A stretch of 64,000 nucleotides of DNA from an uncultured Chryseobacterium sp. (GTDB lineage Bacteria > Bacteroidota > Bacteroidia > Flavobacteriales > Weeksellaceae): NCBI GenBank assembly GCA_913775525.1, contig CAJYLH010000008.1, positions 62,001 through 126,000 of the forward strand. The letters are read 5' to 3'. The notes under the pieces are model-generated. The model was not told where the DNA came from. It searched no databases and saw nothing but the letters and a program-made list of their open reading frames with translations. The position numbers and the translations under genes are program-made. This document shows, in pieces, positions 52,177 to 61,713 of the stretch (positions are counted from its first letter, which is position 1; the number at the start of each line of letters is the position of its first letter).

Positions 52177-53144
52177 TGTGAATTGATAAAAACCTGCTCA
52201 AATTTCCTCATTACTGTTTCAGGGTTGAAACGTTCAGAATAGCAGTCCCAATTCACGTCCGGATTTCGCTTAAATGTACTTAATATCTGTAACAGGTCTT
52301 TTTCATCATGATACAGTATCGCCTTACTGCCTAAAATCTCCAGATGCGCTTTTTCGTCAGACCCGGACCATGTGATGATAGGCTTATTTTTTATGGAGAA
52401 CTCCCCTATGGCAATACCGAAACTTTCACCCTGGATTCTTGCATGGAGATATGCATCGGATGAATTTATGAATCTGACTTTCCTTTCAATATCCGTTGTG
52501 GCAGGGAGGAAAATAATATTCCTGTATGGCCTGAAAATATTTCTCTGCACAAAATCATCTGTACCCATAAAAATAAAATACAGATTTTTATTCTTCCGGG
52601 CTGATTTCCTGACTGCATTTTTCACAAATTCAATATCGAATGTATCTGCGCCTCCGTATCTTGCGAAAACAACGGCTTCTTTCGGGATGCCTAATTCAGC
52701 ACGCAGATCACCGGTTACTTCCGGCAGGCTGACTATATGAGGAACAAATGGCAGCCGTCCATCACTCATCGTTTTAGACAGCCATTCTGAAACGTAAGCG
52801 TAAACATGTCCATATGGTTCATTGTACTTGAAGACGGCATGAATAACCGTTTTGATAAGGCCTACAGGTGCATCAGGCTCTTTCTCACCTGATTTTATGG
52901 CGTAGTAAATATCTGCGTTTGATTTTTTAATGAAATCATCACGGTCTGATATATCTGAATATCCATAAATCTTAAACCGTCCTGCAAATCTCGCTACTGC
53001 TTCTGCAATATTATTTGGACTATTCCTGGGGTATAAGATGAGTGATTCGTTATGTAAAATTTCTTCATTATAATGGGCATAATCAAAGATAGCATTGGAT
53101 GTCCCTCTATAACAAAGCTGATTTTCGTGGAAAATAATTCTCAT
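52173..53144 (-). CDS. glycosyltransferase, GT4-like
   Basis: A 323-residue protein with a GT-B-like C-terminal half. FARYGGADTFDIEFVKNAVRKSARKNKNLYFIFMG and SDAYLHARIQGESFGIAIGEFSIKNKPIITW match the donor-site E of GT4 enzymes (about residues 235-265). The N-terminal half is less typical. It follows the cupin gene by 15 bases in the same direction. The donor sugar is not known. Confidence 0.78.
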   Translation of the reverse strand: MRIIFHENQLCYRGTSNAIFDYAHYNEEILHNESLILYPRNSPNNIAEAVARFAGRFKIYGYSDISDRDDFIKKSNADIYYAIKSGEKEPDAPVGLIKTVIHAVFKYNEPYGHVYAYVSEWLSKTMSDGRLPFVPHIVSLPEVTGDLRAELGIPKEAVVFARYGGADTFDIEFVKNAVRKSARKNKNLYFIFMGTDDFVQRNIFRPYRNIIFLPATTDIERKVRFINSSDAYLHARIQGESFGIAIGEFSIKNKPIITWSGSDEKAHLEILGSKAILYHDEKDLLQILSTFKRNPDVNWDCYSERFNPETVMRKFEQVFINSH

Positions 53145-53159
53145 TGAAAGAGATTGAAA

Positions 53160-53504
53160 TTATTTCCTGTCATACTCGTCCTCTACCCTTACGATATCAT
53201 CTTCACCGAAATACGTCCCGGTCTGTACTTCTATAAAAATAACGGGCTGGTCAGAAAGGTTCATCATACGGTGTTTGGCACCCAGAGGAATAAATATACT
53301 TTCTCCATATCCCAGATTGATTTCTTTGTCTTCAAGAACTACCGTAGCACTTCCTTCAATAACAGTCCATTGTTCCTGTCTCTTATGATGGTATTGATAC
53401 GATAATTTCTGACCCGGGTTTACTTCAATCCTTTTCAGTTTATAATTCGGCTCATCAGCCAATACATAATATTTACCCCAAGGCCTTTCTCCGATTTCCA
53501 GCAT
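53160..53504 (-). CDS. mannose-6-phosphate isomerase-type cupin
   Basis: A 114-residue single cupin domain. RPWGKYYVLADEP at the start, LSYQYHHKRQEQWTVIEGSATV with the metal-binding HH and E, and IPLGAKHRMMN with the third His match the type II phosphomannose isomerase C-terminal domain. It lacks the guanylyltransferase half. It should make or epimerise a mannose-type sugar for the glycan block. It is co-directional with the GT4-like gene. A TATTTTTG box lies at 53526-53533 (minus). Confidence 0.85.
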   Translation of the reverse strand: MLEIGERPWGKYYVLADEPNYKLKRIEVNPGQKLSYQYHHKRQEQWTVIEGSATVVLEDKEINLGYGESIFIPLGAKHRMMNLSDQPVIFIEVQTGTYFGEDDIVRVEDEYDRK

Positions 53505-53525
53505 AATCTGTATTTTTTATTTGTA

Positions 53526-53533
53526 CAAAAATA
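53526..53533 (-). promoter_or_regulatory. -7 box of cupin-glycosyltransferase unit
   Basis: TATTTTTG on the minus strand matches TAnnTTTG, 21 bases before the ATG at 53504. Confidence 0.5.
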
Positions 53534-53711
53534 TAAATAAGATTACAGATATCTAGCATGAGTGTTATATTTAAACAGGAAATATCAAGACATGATGGAA
53601 GTTGGAAACCTCAGTGCCTATTCGGATTTGTCACTTCTACTTGATTATAAACGATGAAATGTCAGAAATAGAATAGCCTCTTTTATTATACAGCAATTCA
53701 TTTCCTTTGCC

Positions 53712-53719
53712 TAAATTTG
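53712..53719 (+). promoter_or_regulatory. -7 box of gltX
   Basis: TAAATTTG matches TAnnTTTG, 17 bases before the gltX ATG. Confidence 0.55.
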
Positions 53720-53736
53720 CAGAAATTTAAATTGAA

Positions 53737-55245
53737 ATGGAGAAAGTAAGAGTACGTTTTGCTCCAAGTCCTACGGGACCATTGCATTTGGGAGGCGTAA
53801 GAACCGCATTATATGACTATCTTTTTGCTAAAAATCAGGGGGGTGAATTCGTTTTGAGAATTGAAGATACCGATACTGCAAGATATGTGGAAGGAGCAGA
53901 AGATTATATTGAGGAAGCGCTGGAATGGTGTGGAATCATTCCTGATGAAAGCCCTAAAAAAGGAGGAAAATTCGCACCTTACAGACAATCTGAAAGACGG
54001 GATATCTATGACCGCTATACAGAGCAGATCCTGAAAACGGATTATGCCTACCTGGCTTTTGATACGCCTGAGGAACTGGATGCTATCCGCGCAGAATTTG
54101 AAGCCAATGGTGATGTCTTTTCTTATGACAATAAAACCAGGAACCGTTTGAAAAACAGCATTGCGCTCTCTGAAGAGGAAGTTCAGCAGTTACTGGATAA
54201 TGAGACACCCTATGTGGTACGGTTCAGGATGCCCGTGGACAGGACGCTTAACCTGGAAGATATTATCAGAGGGAATTTTTCAGTGAATACCGATACACTC
54301 GATGATAAGGTACTCGTAAAAAATGACGGGATGCCAACCTATCACTTTGCCAATATCATCGATGACCATGAAATGGAAATCACCCATGTGATCCGCGGTG
54401 AAGAATGGCTTCCTTCACTGGGGCTGCATACGTTATTATACGAAGCAATGGGATGGACTGCACCGAAATTTGCCCACCTCTCCCTGATCCTGAAACCTGA
54501 AGGGAAAGGGAAATTAAGCAAAAGGGACGGCGATAAGTTCGGGTTCCCCGTATTCCCGCTGGATTTCAAAGACCCTGCAACGGGAACAGTTTCCAAAGGA
54601 TATAGGGAAAACGGGTATTTTCCTGAAGCATTCATCAATATGGTCGCCTTATTGGGCTGGTCACCGGCGGATGATAAGGAAATCCTGTCGATGGAGGAAA
54701 TGACCAGGGAATTTGACCTGTATAAAGTTCATAAAGCGGGAGCCCGTTTCAGCAAAGAAAAATCGGAATGGTTCAACCATCAGTATATGCAGATGAAACC
54801 GGATGAAGAACTGCTTGGAACCCTGGAAGCAGCAGTCTCTGACCTGGCAGGAGCACCGGATGAGAAACTTCTGAAAGTGATCCGTCTCATGAAAGAAAGG
54901 GCTACATTCCCGAAAGATATTTATGAGAATGGAAAATTTTTCTTTGAAGCACCGGCTTCCTATGACGAAAAAGCACTTAAGAAAGCCTGGAACGATGAGA
55001 CCTCTTCTGTTTTAAGCGAACTTGCGGAAAGACTTGAACATTCAGAATTCAGTGCAGAAGCTGTAAAACATGGGATTCATGAATTTGCGGAAAGCAAAGG
55101 ACTGGGCATGGGTAAAGTGATGATGCCGCTCCGCCTTGCACTGGTAGGAGAGCTGAAAGGACCTGATGTTCCGGATATCCTTGAAATCATCGGTAAAGAA
55201 GAAAGTTTAGCCAGAATCAAAACGGCTGTTGAGCGATTAAAATAA
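53737..55245 (+). CDS. gltX: glutamyl-tRNA synthetase
   Basis: A 502-residue class I synthetase. The HIGH motif region is FAPSPTGPLHLGGVRTALYDYLFAK at the start, RIEDTDTARYV follows, and the KMSKS-like loop is GKLSKRDGDKFGFPV. The last 150 residues form the helical anticodon-binding domain. It charges tRNA-Glu, and probably tRNA-Gln in the transamidation route (inference). It lies 142 bases before accA. Confidence 0.97.
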   Translation: MEKVRVRFAPSPTGPLHLGGVRTALYDYLFAKNQGGEFVLRIEDTDTARYVEGAEDYIEEALEWCGIIPDESPKKGGKFAPYRQSERRDIYDRYTEQILKTDYAYLAFDTPEELDAIRAEFEANGDVFSYDNKTRNRLKNSIALSEEEVQQLLDNETPYVVRFRMPVDRTLNLEDIIRGNFSVNTDTLDDKVLVKNDGMPTYHFANIIDDHEMEITHVIRGEEWLPSLGLHTLLYEAMGWTAPKFAHLSLILKPEGKGKLSKRDGDKFGFPVFPLDFKDPATGTVSKGYRENGYFPEAFINMVALLGWSPADDKEILSMEEMTREFDLYKVHKAGARFSKEKSEWFNHQYMQMKPDEELLGTLEAAVSDLAGAPDEKLLKVIRLMKERATFPKDIYENGKFFFEAPASYDEKALKKAWNDETSSVLSELAERLEHSEFSAEAVKHGIHEFAESKGLGMGKVMMPLRLALVGELKGPDVPDILEIIGKEESLARIKTAVERLK

Positions 55246-55357
55246 TCAAACCTGACCTGAGCGCCGTAAAAGGATAATCTCCTTTCATAATAAGAAAATT
55301 ATACAGGCTAAAGACCTGTAAAGATTATTTTTAAGCGGTCAGTTTCATAATTTTTCA

Positions 55358-55365
55358 TAAATTTG
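55358..55365 (+). promoter_or_regulatory. -7 box of accA
   Basis: TAAATTTG matches TAnnTTTG, 22 bases before the accA ATG. Confidence 0.55.
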
Positions 55366-55387
55366 AAAGATTTAATTTACTTCAAGA

Positions 55388-56344
55388 ATGGAATATTTAA
55401 GTTTCGAGCTGCCTATTAAAGAATTGATGGATCAATATCAGACCTGTTCTTTGGTAGGAGAAGAAAGTGGTGTTGATGTAAAATTAGCATGTAGCCAGAT
55501 AGAGGATAAAATCATAGAAAAGAAAAAAGAAATCTATGGCAACCTTACCCCTTGGCAGAGAGTACAGTTATCCCGTCATCCGGATCGTCCGTATACTTTG
55601 GATTATATCCATGGCATCACCGATAAAGGCAGTTTCCTGGAACTTCACGGAGACCGCAATTTTGCAGATGATCCTGCAATGATTGGAGGACTGGCCACAC
55701 TAGACGGTCAGAAAGTAATGATTATCGGAACCCAGAAAGGGAGGACGACCAAAGAAAGGCAGCACAGAAGATTCGGTATGCCGAATCCTGAAGGATACAG
55801 AAAAGCATTGCGACTGATGAAGCTTGCTGAGAAATTCAATATTCCTGTCGTAACTTTAGTAGATACTCCGGGAGCTTATCCCGGGCTTGAAGCAGAGGAA
55901 AGAGGCCAGGGAGAAGCGATTGCCAGGAACATTTTTGAAATGGTACAGCTGAAGACACCTATCTTTACCTATGTTATTGGTGAAGGTGCCAGCGGCGGGG
56001 CATTGGGAATTGGGGTCGGAAATAAAGTTTACATGCTTGAAAACACCTGGTATACCGTGATTGCGCCGGAAAGCTGTTCTTCTATCTTATGGAGAAACTG
56101 GGATCATAAGGAAGATGCAGCTAATGCACTCAACCTTACTCCGGCTGATGCATTGAGGGAGAAATTCATTGACGGTATCATTCCGGAGCCTTTAGGAGGT
56201 GCCCATTATGATCCTGAAACAACATACTTAAATCTGAAAAATTCCATTCTGCAGAACATTAAAGCTTTTTCAAAGTTTACCGGGCAGGAGCTGGAAACAC
56301 AGAGACAGGAGAAATTTATTGCCATGGGGCAATTTAAAGGATAA
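55388..56344 (+). CDS. accA: acetyl-CoA carboxylase carboxyltransferase subunit alpha
   Basis: A 318-residue subunit. It begins [20 protein letters not shown], and the crotonase-like core has [45 protein letters not shown] and [39 protein letters not shown]. All match AccA. It pairs with AccD, which is not in this window. It has its own promoter and terminator, apart from accB-accC at 38.5-40.4 kb. Confidence 0.97.
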   Translation: MEYLSFELPIKELMDQYQTCSLVGEESGVDVKLACSQIEDKIIEKKKEIYGNLTPWQRVQLSRHPDRPYTLDYIHGITDKGSFLELHGDRNFADDPAMIGGLATLDGQKVMIIGTQKGRTTKERQHRRFGMPNPEGYRKALRLMKLAEKFNIPVVTLVDTPGAYPGLEAEERGQGEAIARNIFEMVQLKTPIFTYVIGEGASGGALGIGVGNKVYMLENTWYTVIAPESCSSILWRNWDHKEDAANALNLTPADALREKFIDGIIPEPLGGAHYDPETTYLNLKNSILQNIKAFSKFTGQELETQRQEKFIAMGQFKG

Positions 56345-56349
56345 AATCG

Positions 56350-56385
56350 AAAAAGGTTAAGAATGTTCTTCTTAACCTTTTTCTT
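56350..56385 (+). terminator. terminator of accA
   Basis: A 14-bp stem (56350-56363, 56369-56382) with a 5-base loop is followed by a T-rich run. Confidence 0.85.
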
Positions 56386-56419
56386 TACCAATTATTTATA
56401 CACGAATTCTTTTCTGTTT

Positions 56420-57130
56420 CTAATCCCTTAAGTTGAGTTCGATCTCAATATCCTTGTTGATCTTTTTCAGGGATGAATATTTGGCGTCGCATACCATAGT
56501 GGTAAGGATGTATTCCCCCTTTTCCACTAAAAGGTAGTTCTGCCCGTTGGCCGGGACTTCCAGGTTGTAATATTTTTTTAAGCCGCTGATTTTTACGATC
56601 AGATTACACCTCGACCTGTTTTTTATGTTGATATACGCTTCCTTGTCCATTGGATCATTATTGAACAGGTGCGTAAGCATGGAAGCGGTCTTTTTATCCT
56701 TTTCGCTGGGACCTGCTTTTTTTGAAGTGTTCCCCACTGATGCATAATTAACGGTCCGTGCTGTATTGGAGGAGGTGTTGGCTGTATTGGAAGCTAATGT
56801 TTTAGAATTATTCAGCTCATTATTGCTGGTGATTTTTGCGATTTCATTTTTACTGAGCGGTTTAATCACCGGTTTGGCTTCAGGGGAATTATCTGCTGTA
56901 ATGATGGCGATCAGCTTCCTTTTAAAATAATCGGTCTTGGCATGACCCGGATTTTGTTTCAGGAATCCGGCAATGATCCTTGCTTCCTGGGTATTTTCAG
57001 CATCGCTTTCCGTATAGATGATGGCAGTTTCCTTTTCAACGATGGCTTTGGGTTTGGCTGCTCGTTTCTTTTTCTGTGAAAATCCCAGTGTAAACAGGCA
57101 CATTAATATAAGGAGGAGGATTTTTTTCAT
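56420..57130 (-). CDS. hypothetical secreted protein (possible DUF6759)
   Basis: A 236-residue protein. The signal peptide is MKKILLLILMCLFTLGFSQ. A basic and Asn/Ser/Thr-rich low-complexity region covers about residues 20-150. The C-terminal domain (about 150-236) has MLTHLFNNDPMDKEAYINIKNRSRCNLIVKISGLKKYYNLEVPA, which I associate with the DUF6759 proteins of Chryseobacterium; I could not check this. It is a single-gene unit, convergent with accA. Confidence 0.7.
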   Translation of the reverse strand: MKKILLLILMCLFTLGFSQKKKRAAKPKAIVEKETAIIYTESDAENTQEARIIAGFLKQNPGHAKTDYFKRKLIAIITADNSPEAKPVIKPLSKNEIAKITSNNELNNSKTLASNTANTSSNTARTVNYASVGNTSKKAGPSEKDKKTASMLTHLFNNDPMDKEAYINIKNRSRCNLIVKISGLKKYYNLEVPANGQNYLLVEKGEYILTTMVCDAKYSSLKKINKDIEIELNLRD

Positions 57131-57203
57131 GAATGGAATATAAAATATTATTAAATAATCAAATAACGCAAAAAGTCGTTTTTTAGTTTATCATTAAAAT
57201 CAT

Positions 57204-57211
57204 TATCTTTG
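57204..57211 (+). promoter_or_regulatory. -7 box of tsf
   Basis: TATCTTTG matches TAnnTTTG, 63 bases before the tsf ATG, leaving room for a long leader. rpsB, the usual upstream partner of tsf, is not present. Confidence 0.55.
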
Positions 57212-57274
57212 CACAGCTCTAAAAGTAGGCTAAAAAATCTATAATAACTTTACAACAAAAAAATAACAGATATT

Positions 57275-58102
57275 ATGTCTTATACACCAGCTGCTGCAGA
57301 CGTAGCAAAATTGAGAAACACAACAGGTGCAGGGATGATGGACTGCAAAAAAGCTTTAGTGGAAGCTGAAGGAGACTTCGAAAAAGCAATCGAAATCCTA
57401 AGAAAAAAAGGTCAGAAAGTGGCTGCTAACAGGGCTGACAGAGAATCTACCGAAGGAGCGGTAATCGCAAGGGTAAATGAGGACAGCACTTTAGGGGCGA
57501 TTATTTCCCTTAACTGCGAAACTGACTTCGTTGCTAAAAATGAAGCATTTATTGAACTGGCTTACGAATTGGCTGAAATGGCGATCTTTGCCGCTTCTAA
57601 AGAAGAGCTTTTAGCAACAGATTTCCACGGGATTACAGTAGCTGATAAATTGGTAGAGCAAACCGGTGTTATCGGTGAGAAAATCGAAATCGGTGCTTTC
57701 GAAAGAATCGAAGGACCTTTCTTAGGAGCTTACATCCACGCAGGAAATAAAATTGCTGCTATCACTTCCCTTTCTGCTAAAGTGGATGGTGCTGATGAAG
57801 TAGCTAAAGCGGTTTCTATGCAGGTAGCTGCAATGAATCCTATCGCTCTTGATGAGAATGCAGTTTCCCAGTCAACAATCGACAAAGAATTGGAAATCGA
57901 AAGACATAAACTTACTGAAGAAGGTAAGCCTGCTAATATCATCGATAACATTCTTAAAGGTAAAATGCAGAGATTCTACAAAGACAACACTCTGGTACAC
58001 CAGGATTTCATCAAAGACGGCAGCATGTCTGTTGCTGACTATGTAAAATCTGCTAACGGAGATTTAAAAGTAACAGGATTTGTAAGAGTAAGCTTGTCTT
58101 AA
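57275..58102 (+). CDS. tsf: translation elongation factor Ts
   Basis: A 275-residue protein that exchanges GDP on EF-Tu. The N-terminal UBA-like domain has VAKLRNTTGAGMMDCKKALVEAEGDFEKAIEILRKKG, the EF-Ts hallmark, followed by the core NCETDFVAKNEAF. It is preceded by a minus-strand secreted protein gene and followed by a strong terminator (58126-58157). Confidence 0.97.
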   Translation: MSYTPAAADVAKLRNTTGAGMMDCKKALVEAEGDFEKAIEILRKKGQKVAANRADRESTEGAVIARVNEDSTLGAIISLNCETDFVAKNEAFIELAYELAEMAIFAASKEELLATDFHGITVADKLVEQTGVIGEKIEIGAFERIEGPFLGAYIHAGNKIAAITSLSAKVDGADEVAKAVSMQVAAMNPIALDENAVSQSTIDKELEIERHKLTEEGKPANIIDNILKGKMQRFYKDNTLVHQDFIKDGSMSVADYVKSANGDLKVTGFVRVSLS

Positions 58103-58125
58103 TCTTCCCTGAATAATAAAAAATG

Positions 58126-58157
58126 ATCCCGGTGAATGTTTCACCGGGATTTTTTTG
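58126..58157 (+). terminator. terminator of tsf
   Basis: A 10-bp GC-containing stem (58126-58135, 58141-58150) with a 5-base loop is followed by six T. Confidence 0.9.
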
Positions 58158-58266
58158 TCCCTGTTACAAACCAGATTCAATATTAAAATAATATTAAATA
58201 TTCAATAAATATGAAGAATATGTGATACATCTTAATACCTTTCACGAAATTTTAGACATTAATACT

Positions 58267-58274
58267 TACATTTG
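58267..58274 (+). promoter_or_regulatory. -7 box of first IgGFc-like gene
   Basis: TACATTTG matches TAnnTTTG, 17 bases before the ATG at 58292. Confidence 0.55.
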
Positions 58275-58291
58275 CAGCCCTATTTTAGAGT

Positions 58292-61200
58292 ATGAAAAAA
58301 ATTCTATCTATTATTTTTGCCATTTTTTGCCTGTCTGCTCATGCACAAATGGATACGGAACACTGGTTTGCACCCATGGCGGCCAAATCCGGAACGGCTG
58401 GGCTGCAAAGCTTCCTGTACCTGTCTACCAATGAAACCACACCATTCCCGGTGCAGATTTACAATAACAATACTCTTTACAATACAGTCCAGGTAAGCAA
58501 AGGAAACCCGGTACAGGTGAGTATTCCCGCCTATTTCCTGCTGGCAACCAATCAGGGAGATCTGTTTACGCCCACCTCTATGGGAATGTATGTAAAAGGA
58601 TCTAAGAAATTCTTTGCCAATTACCGTTTCTCTGTAACCAATCATGCTGAAATCATCACTTCAAAGGGGCTGGCCGGGCTTGGGAAAAAATTCTATGCTG
58701 CCATGGCACCCAATACAGGATCCGAATATTATGTCAATTCTACTATCGGAGTAACGGCAACTGAAGACAATACTTCCGTAGTGGTTTCAGGATACAATCC
58801 CAATGTGCTGTTTTCCGACGGGAGTTCCACCCCAACGAAGACGTTTACGTTAAACAAAGGACAGTCTTACATTATGGATGCCGTAAGCAATGACTCCTTT
58901 TATAATCTTGCTGGTCTTATAGGGGCTAAAATTGAGTCTGATAAACCTATTTCCGTAACCAACGGAAACTTCAACGGGATTTATACCAATCAGAATTTCA
59001 CGAATAATGACATATTAATGGACCAGGCTGTACCTGTTGAAAGGCTCGGGAAAGATTTTGTAATGGTGAAAGGCAACGGGTCTGTAACCTCAGGAATGGA
59101 AACCGCTGTTATCGTTGCTACGGAAAACAATACCCAACTGGCGTTTAACGGCAGTGCTTCTACCATCAGTCTGAATGCCGGCCAGTACTATATGGTTCCA
59201 AGCGGAAATTACATCCCGCAGGGAAACGGCAATTACAATATGAACATTTCGGCCTCAAAAAATATTTATGTTTATCAATTGCTTGCCGGTGTATCTACAG
59301 GCAATGAATATCCTACCGGAGGTATGAACTTTATCCCGCCGCTCAGCTGCTTTATGCCTAATAAAATTGATGAAATAGGTTTTATCAACAAAATCGGGAC
59401 ATCCACATTCAATACAAAACTGAATATTATTACCCAGACCGGTGCAACGGTGACCCTGAACGGCAATCCGATAGCTGCCGCCAACGGACCGTATGCAGTA
59501 ACCGGAAACCCGAACTGGGTTACCTATTCTGTTCCCAATATATCAGGAAACATTACAGTAAATTCCACTAAATCGGTAACCGCAGGAATCGCTGCGGGAA
59601 GCGGGGCGGTAGGATACGGCGGATATTTCGCTGGGTTTTCCTCAGTTCCCGCCATTACCAAAACCGGCGACTGCTATGCAGGCATTCTGTTACAGGTAGA
59701 CAACACTTACGACGGCTATCAGTGGTACCTTAACGGAAACCCTATTCCCGGAGCCACTTCATTTTCCATCAATCCTGAACTGTACGGAGCAGGTACTTAT
59801 ACCTGCCTTGTGACCAAGAATAACTGTGAGTCCAGAATGACAGACCCATATACCTATACCGTATGTCCGCCCATTACAACGACAACATATACCATCGGTT
59901 CATGCAGCACTAAAGTCATTTCACCGGCTTTCACCAATTCAGCCCAGATCATTACTCCCGCGAATACAGCCATTATTTCTGCACCTGTGTCAGGAACAGC
60001 TGTAGTCAATCCTGTAAACGGGCAAATTACTTATACACCCAACCCAGGGCTGACTTCAGATACAACCGACAGCTTTATTTACTATATACAGGGCAATGGA
60101 AATCCTTTTGATTTTGAGTATTTTAAAATCATCATTAATGTAGATGTGCTGCAGGTGAATACAGGGCTTTCATTAGCTTCATGTTCAGCATCCAACGGTA
60201 ATGGCACTTTTGATCTTACCTCTTTAACCACATCCCCGGATTCAGGTACTTCTACAACTTATTTCACCAATTCCAATCTTACCGGACCTATTGCTAATCC
60301 GACAGCCTATACCGGACCTACCGGAACCGTATATGCTAACGTAACATCCCAATACGGCTGCTCGAAAATGACACCCATTTCACTGACAGCCAACCAGGGA
60401 CCTACTGTAAACACCTCCGCCTTCAGCGGTGTACTCTGTGATGATAATTTTGACGGGATCATCAATGTTGATTTTACTGCGGTTACGCCACAGATCGTTA
60501 CCAATTCAGGTAATTTCACTGTCAGATATTACCTGAGCCAGGCCGACGCCACTGCCGGCAATAACAATACTTTACCGGTGAACTGGACCTTTACCGGCAA
60601 TACCACGGTTTATGTACGCGCAGACAGCAGCAATAACTGTCCCCCGGCTTTCGGGCAGATCAGCTTCAGCATCGGCAATAAGGTTTCCCTGCTTACGAAT
60701 ACCGTAACTACTGATGTGTGTGACAATGACCTGAACGGCTCTGAAAATATCAACCTCAACGATTATAAAAATTTAATTACTGCCAATCCTGCCGCAACGC
60801 TGACATTCTATTCCACGCTTGCGAATGCCCAGACAGGAACCAATGCAATACCTGCCTTACAGGTTATCACTACGGCTTCTACTTTTTATGTCAGGATAAC
60901 GAGTCCTTCAGAGTGTCCTAATACAGCATCTATCACCATCAGCCTTAAAACGCCTAAAAAATCAACCAAACTCCGGGATATGGTCGTATGTACCAATGAA
61001 CAGGCAATGCTGGATGCAGGCACCGGATTCACTTCCTACGCATGGAGTACTGGCGCAACGACTCAGACCATTACCGTAGGAGCGGGAAGCTATTATGTTG
61101 ATTTAGGCTTCAACGGGTGTGTATACCGACAGCAGGTTACTGTCACAACAGCACAGGCTCCGGCCATTACCCGTATTGACGTTTCAGGCTTCAACGCTAC

Positions 61201-61636
61201 AGTATATGTTTCCGGAGGAACTCCGCCGTATAGATATTCCCTGAATGGTATAGATTACCAGACTTCTAACGTATTGACCGGTCTGTCACGAGGACTTCAT
61301 ACGGTATATGTTCTAGGATCAGACGGATGTTCGCCCGTGTCCAAAGAGTTTCTGGTGCTGAATTTAGTCAATGCCATTACTCCGAACGGGGACGGGATAA
61401 ATGATGTTCTGAATTATTCGGATTTACGAATCAAGCAGAGTGTTTCCATTGAGGTATTGGACCGTTACGGTTCTCCTGTGTATAAATCTTCAGACAGGAA
61501 TTATGTTTGGGATGGTAAATCGGGAGGAAGACCACTGTCCACCGGAACTTATTGGTATATCCTGAAATGGATAGAGCCGGACACAAAATTACCGGTTTCA
61601 TATTCAGGCTGGATATTAATTAAAAATCGTGAATAA
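58292..61636 (+). CDS. T9SS type B secreted protein with IgGFc-binding-like region
   Basis: A 1114-residue secreted protein. The signal peptide ends AHAQ, followed by MDTEHWFAPM. The N-terminal 450 residues match the IgGFc-binding-like domain of large bacterial surface proteins (FFANYRFSVTNHAEIITSKGLAGLGKKFYAA, ATEDNTSVVV, YPTGGMNFIPPL). Beta-rich and Ig-like segments follow (e.g. YQWYLNGNPIPGATSFS). The last 85 residues form the gliding motility-associated/T9SS type B domain (ITPNGDGINDVLNYSDL, about 1030-1114), so type IX secretion to the surface is expected. A paralog begins 77 bases after it. The binding target is unknown. Confidence 0.88.
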   Translation: MKKILSIIFAIFCLSAHAQMDTEHWFAPMAAKSGTAGLQSFLYLSTNETTPFPVQIYNNNTLYNTVQVSKGNPVQVSIPAYFLLATNQGDLFTPTSMGMYVKGSKKFFANYRFSVTNHAEIITSKGLAGLGKKFYAAMAPNTGSEYYVNSTIGVTATEDNTSVVVSGYNPNVLFSDGSSTPTKTFTLNKGQSYIMDAVSNDSFYNLAGLIGAKIESDKPISVTNGNFNGIYTNQNFTNNDILMDQAVPVERLGKDFVMVKGNGSVTSGMETAVIVATENNTQLAFNGSASTISLNAGQYYMVPSGNYIPQGNGNYNMNISASKNIYVYQLLAGVSTGNEYPTGGMNFIPPLSCFMPNKIDEIGFINKIGTSTFNTKLNIITQTGATVTLNGNPIAAANGPYAVTGNPNWVTYSVPNISGNITVNSTKSVTAGIAAGSGAVGYGGYFAGFSSVPAITKTGDCYAGILLQVDNTYDGYQWYLNGNPIPGATSFSINPELYGAGTYTCLVTKNNCESRMTDPYTYTVCPPITTTTYTIGSCSTKVISPAFTNSAQIITPANTAIISAPVSGTAVVNPVNGQITYTPNPGLTSDTTDSFIYYIQGNGNPFDFEYFKIIINVDVLQVNTGLSLASCSASNGNGTFDLTSLTTSPDSGTSTTYFTNSNLTGPIANPTAYTGPTGTVYANVTSQYGCSKMTPISLTANQGPTVNTSAFSGVLCDDNFDGIINVDFTAVTPQIVTNSGNFTVRYYLSQADATAGNNNTLPVNWTFTGNTTVYVRADSSNNCPPAFGQISFSIGNKVSLLTNTVTTDVCDNDLNGSENINLNDYKNLITANPAATLTFYSTLANAQTGTNAIPALQVITTASTFYVRITSPSECPNTASITISLKTPKKSTKLRDMVVCTNEQAMLDAGTGFTSYAWSTGATTQTITVGAGSYYVDLGFNGCVYRQQVTVTTAQAPAITRIDVSGFNATVYVSGGTPPYRYSLNGIDYQTSNVLTGLSRGLHTVYVLGSDGCSPVSKEFLVLNLVNAITPNGDGINDVLNYSDLRIKQSVSIEVLDRYGSPVYKSSDRNYVWDGKSGGRPLSTGTYWYILKWIEPDTKLPVSYSGWILIKNRE

Positions 61637-61682
61637 TTTAATTTTAATTAACATATAATTAAGAATATTTCAAATATTATTT

Positions 61683-61690
61683 TAATTTTG
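61683..61690 (+). promoter_or_regulatory. -7 box of second IgGFc-like gene
   Basis: TAATTTTG matches TAnnTTTG, 23 bases before the ATG at 61714. Confidence 0.5.
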
Positions 61691-61713
61691 TAGGAATCCT
61701 AATATTTCGTTTC

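Noticed and set aside
53558..53644. 28-codon plus-strand frame between the cupin and gltX
   Set aside because: It has no promoter, ribosome-binding sequence or terminator of its own, and the residues show no pattern.
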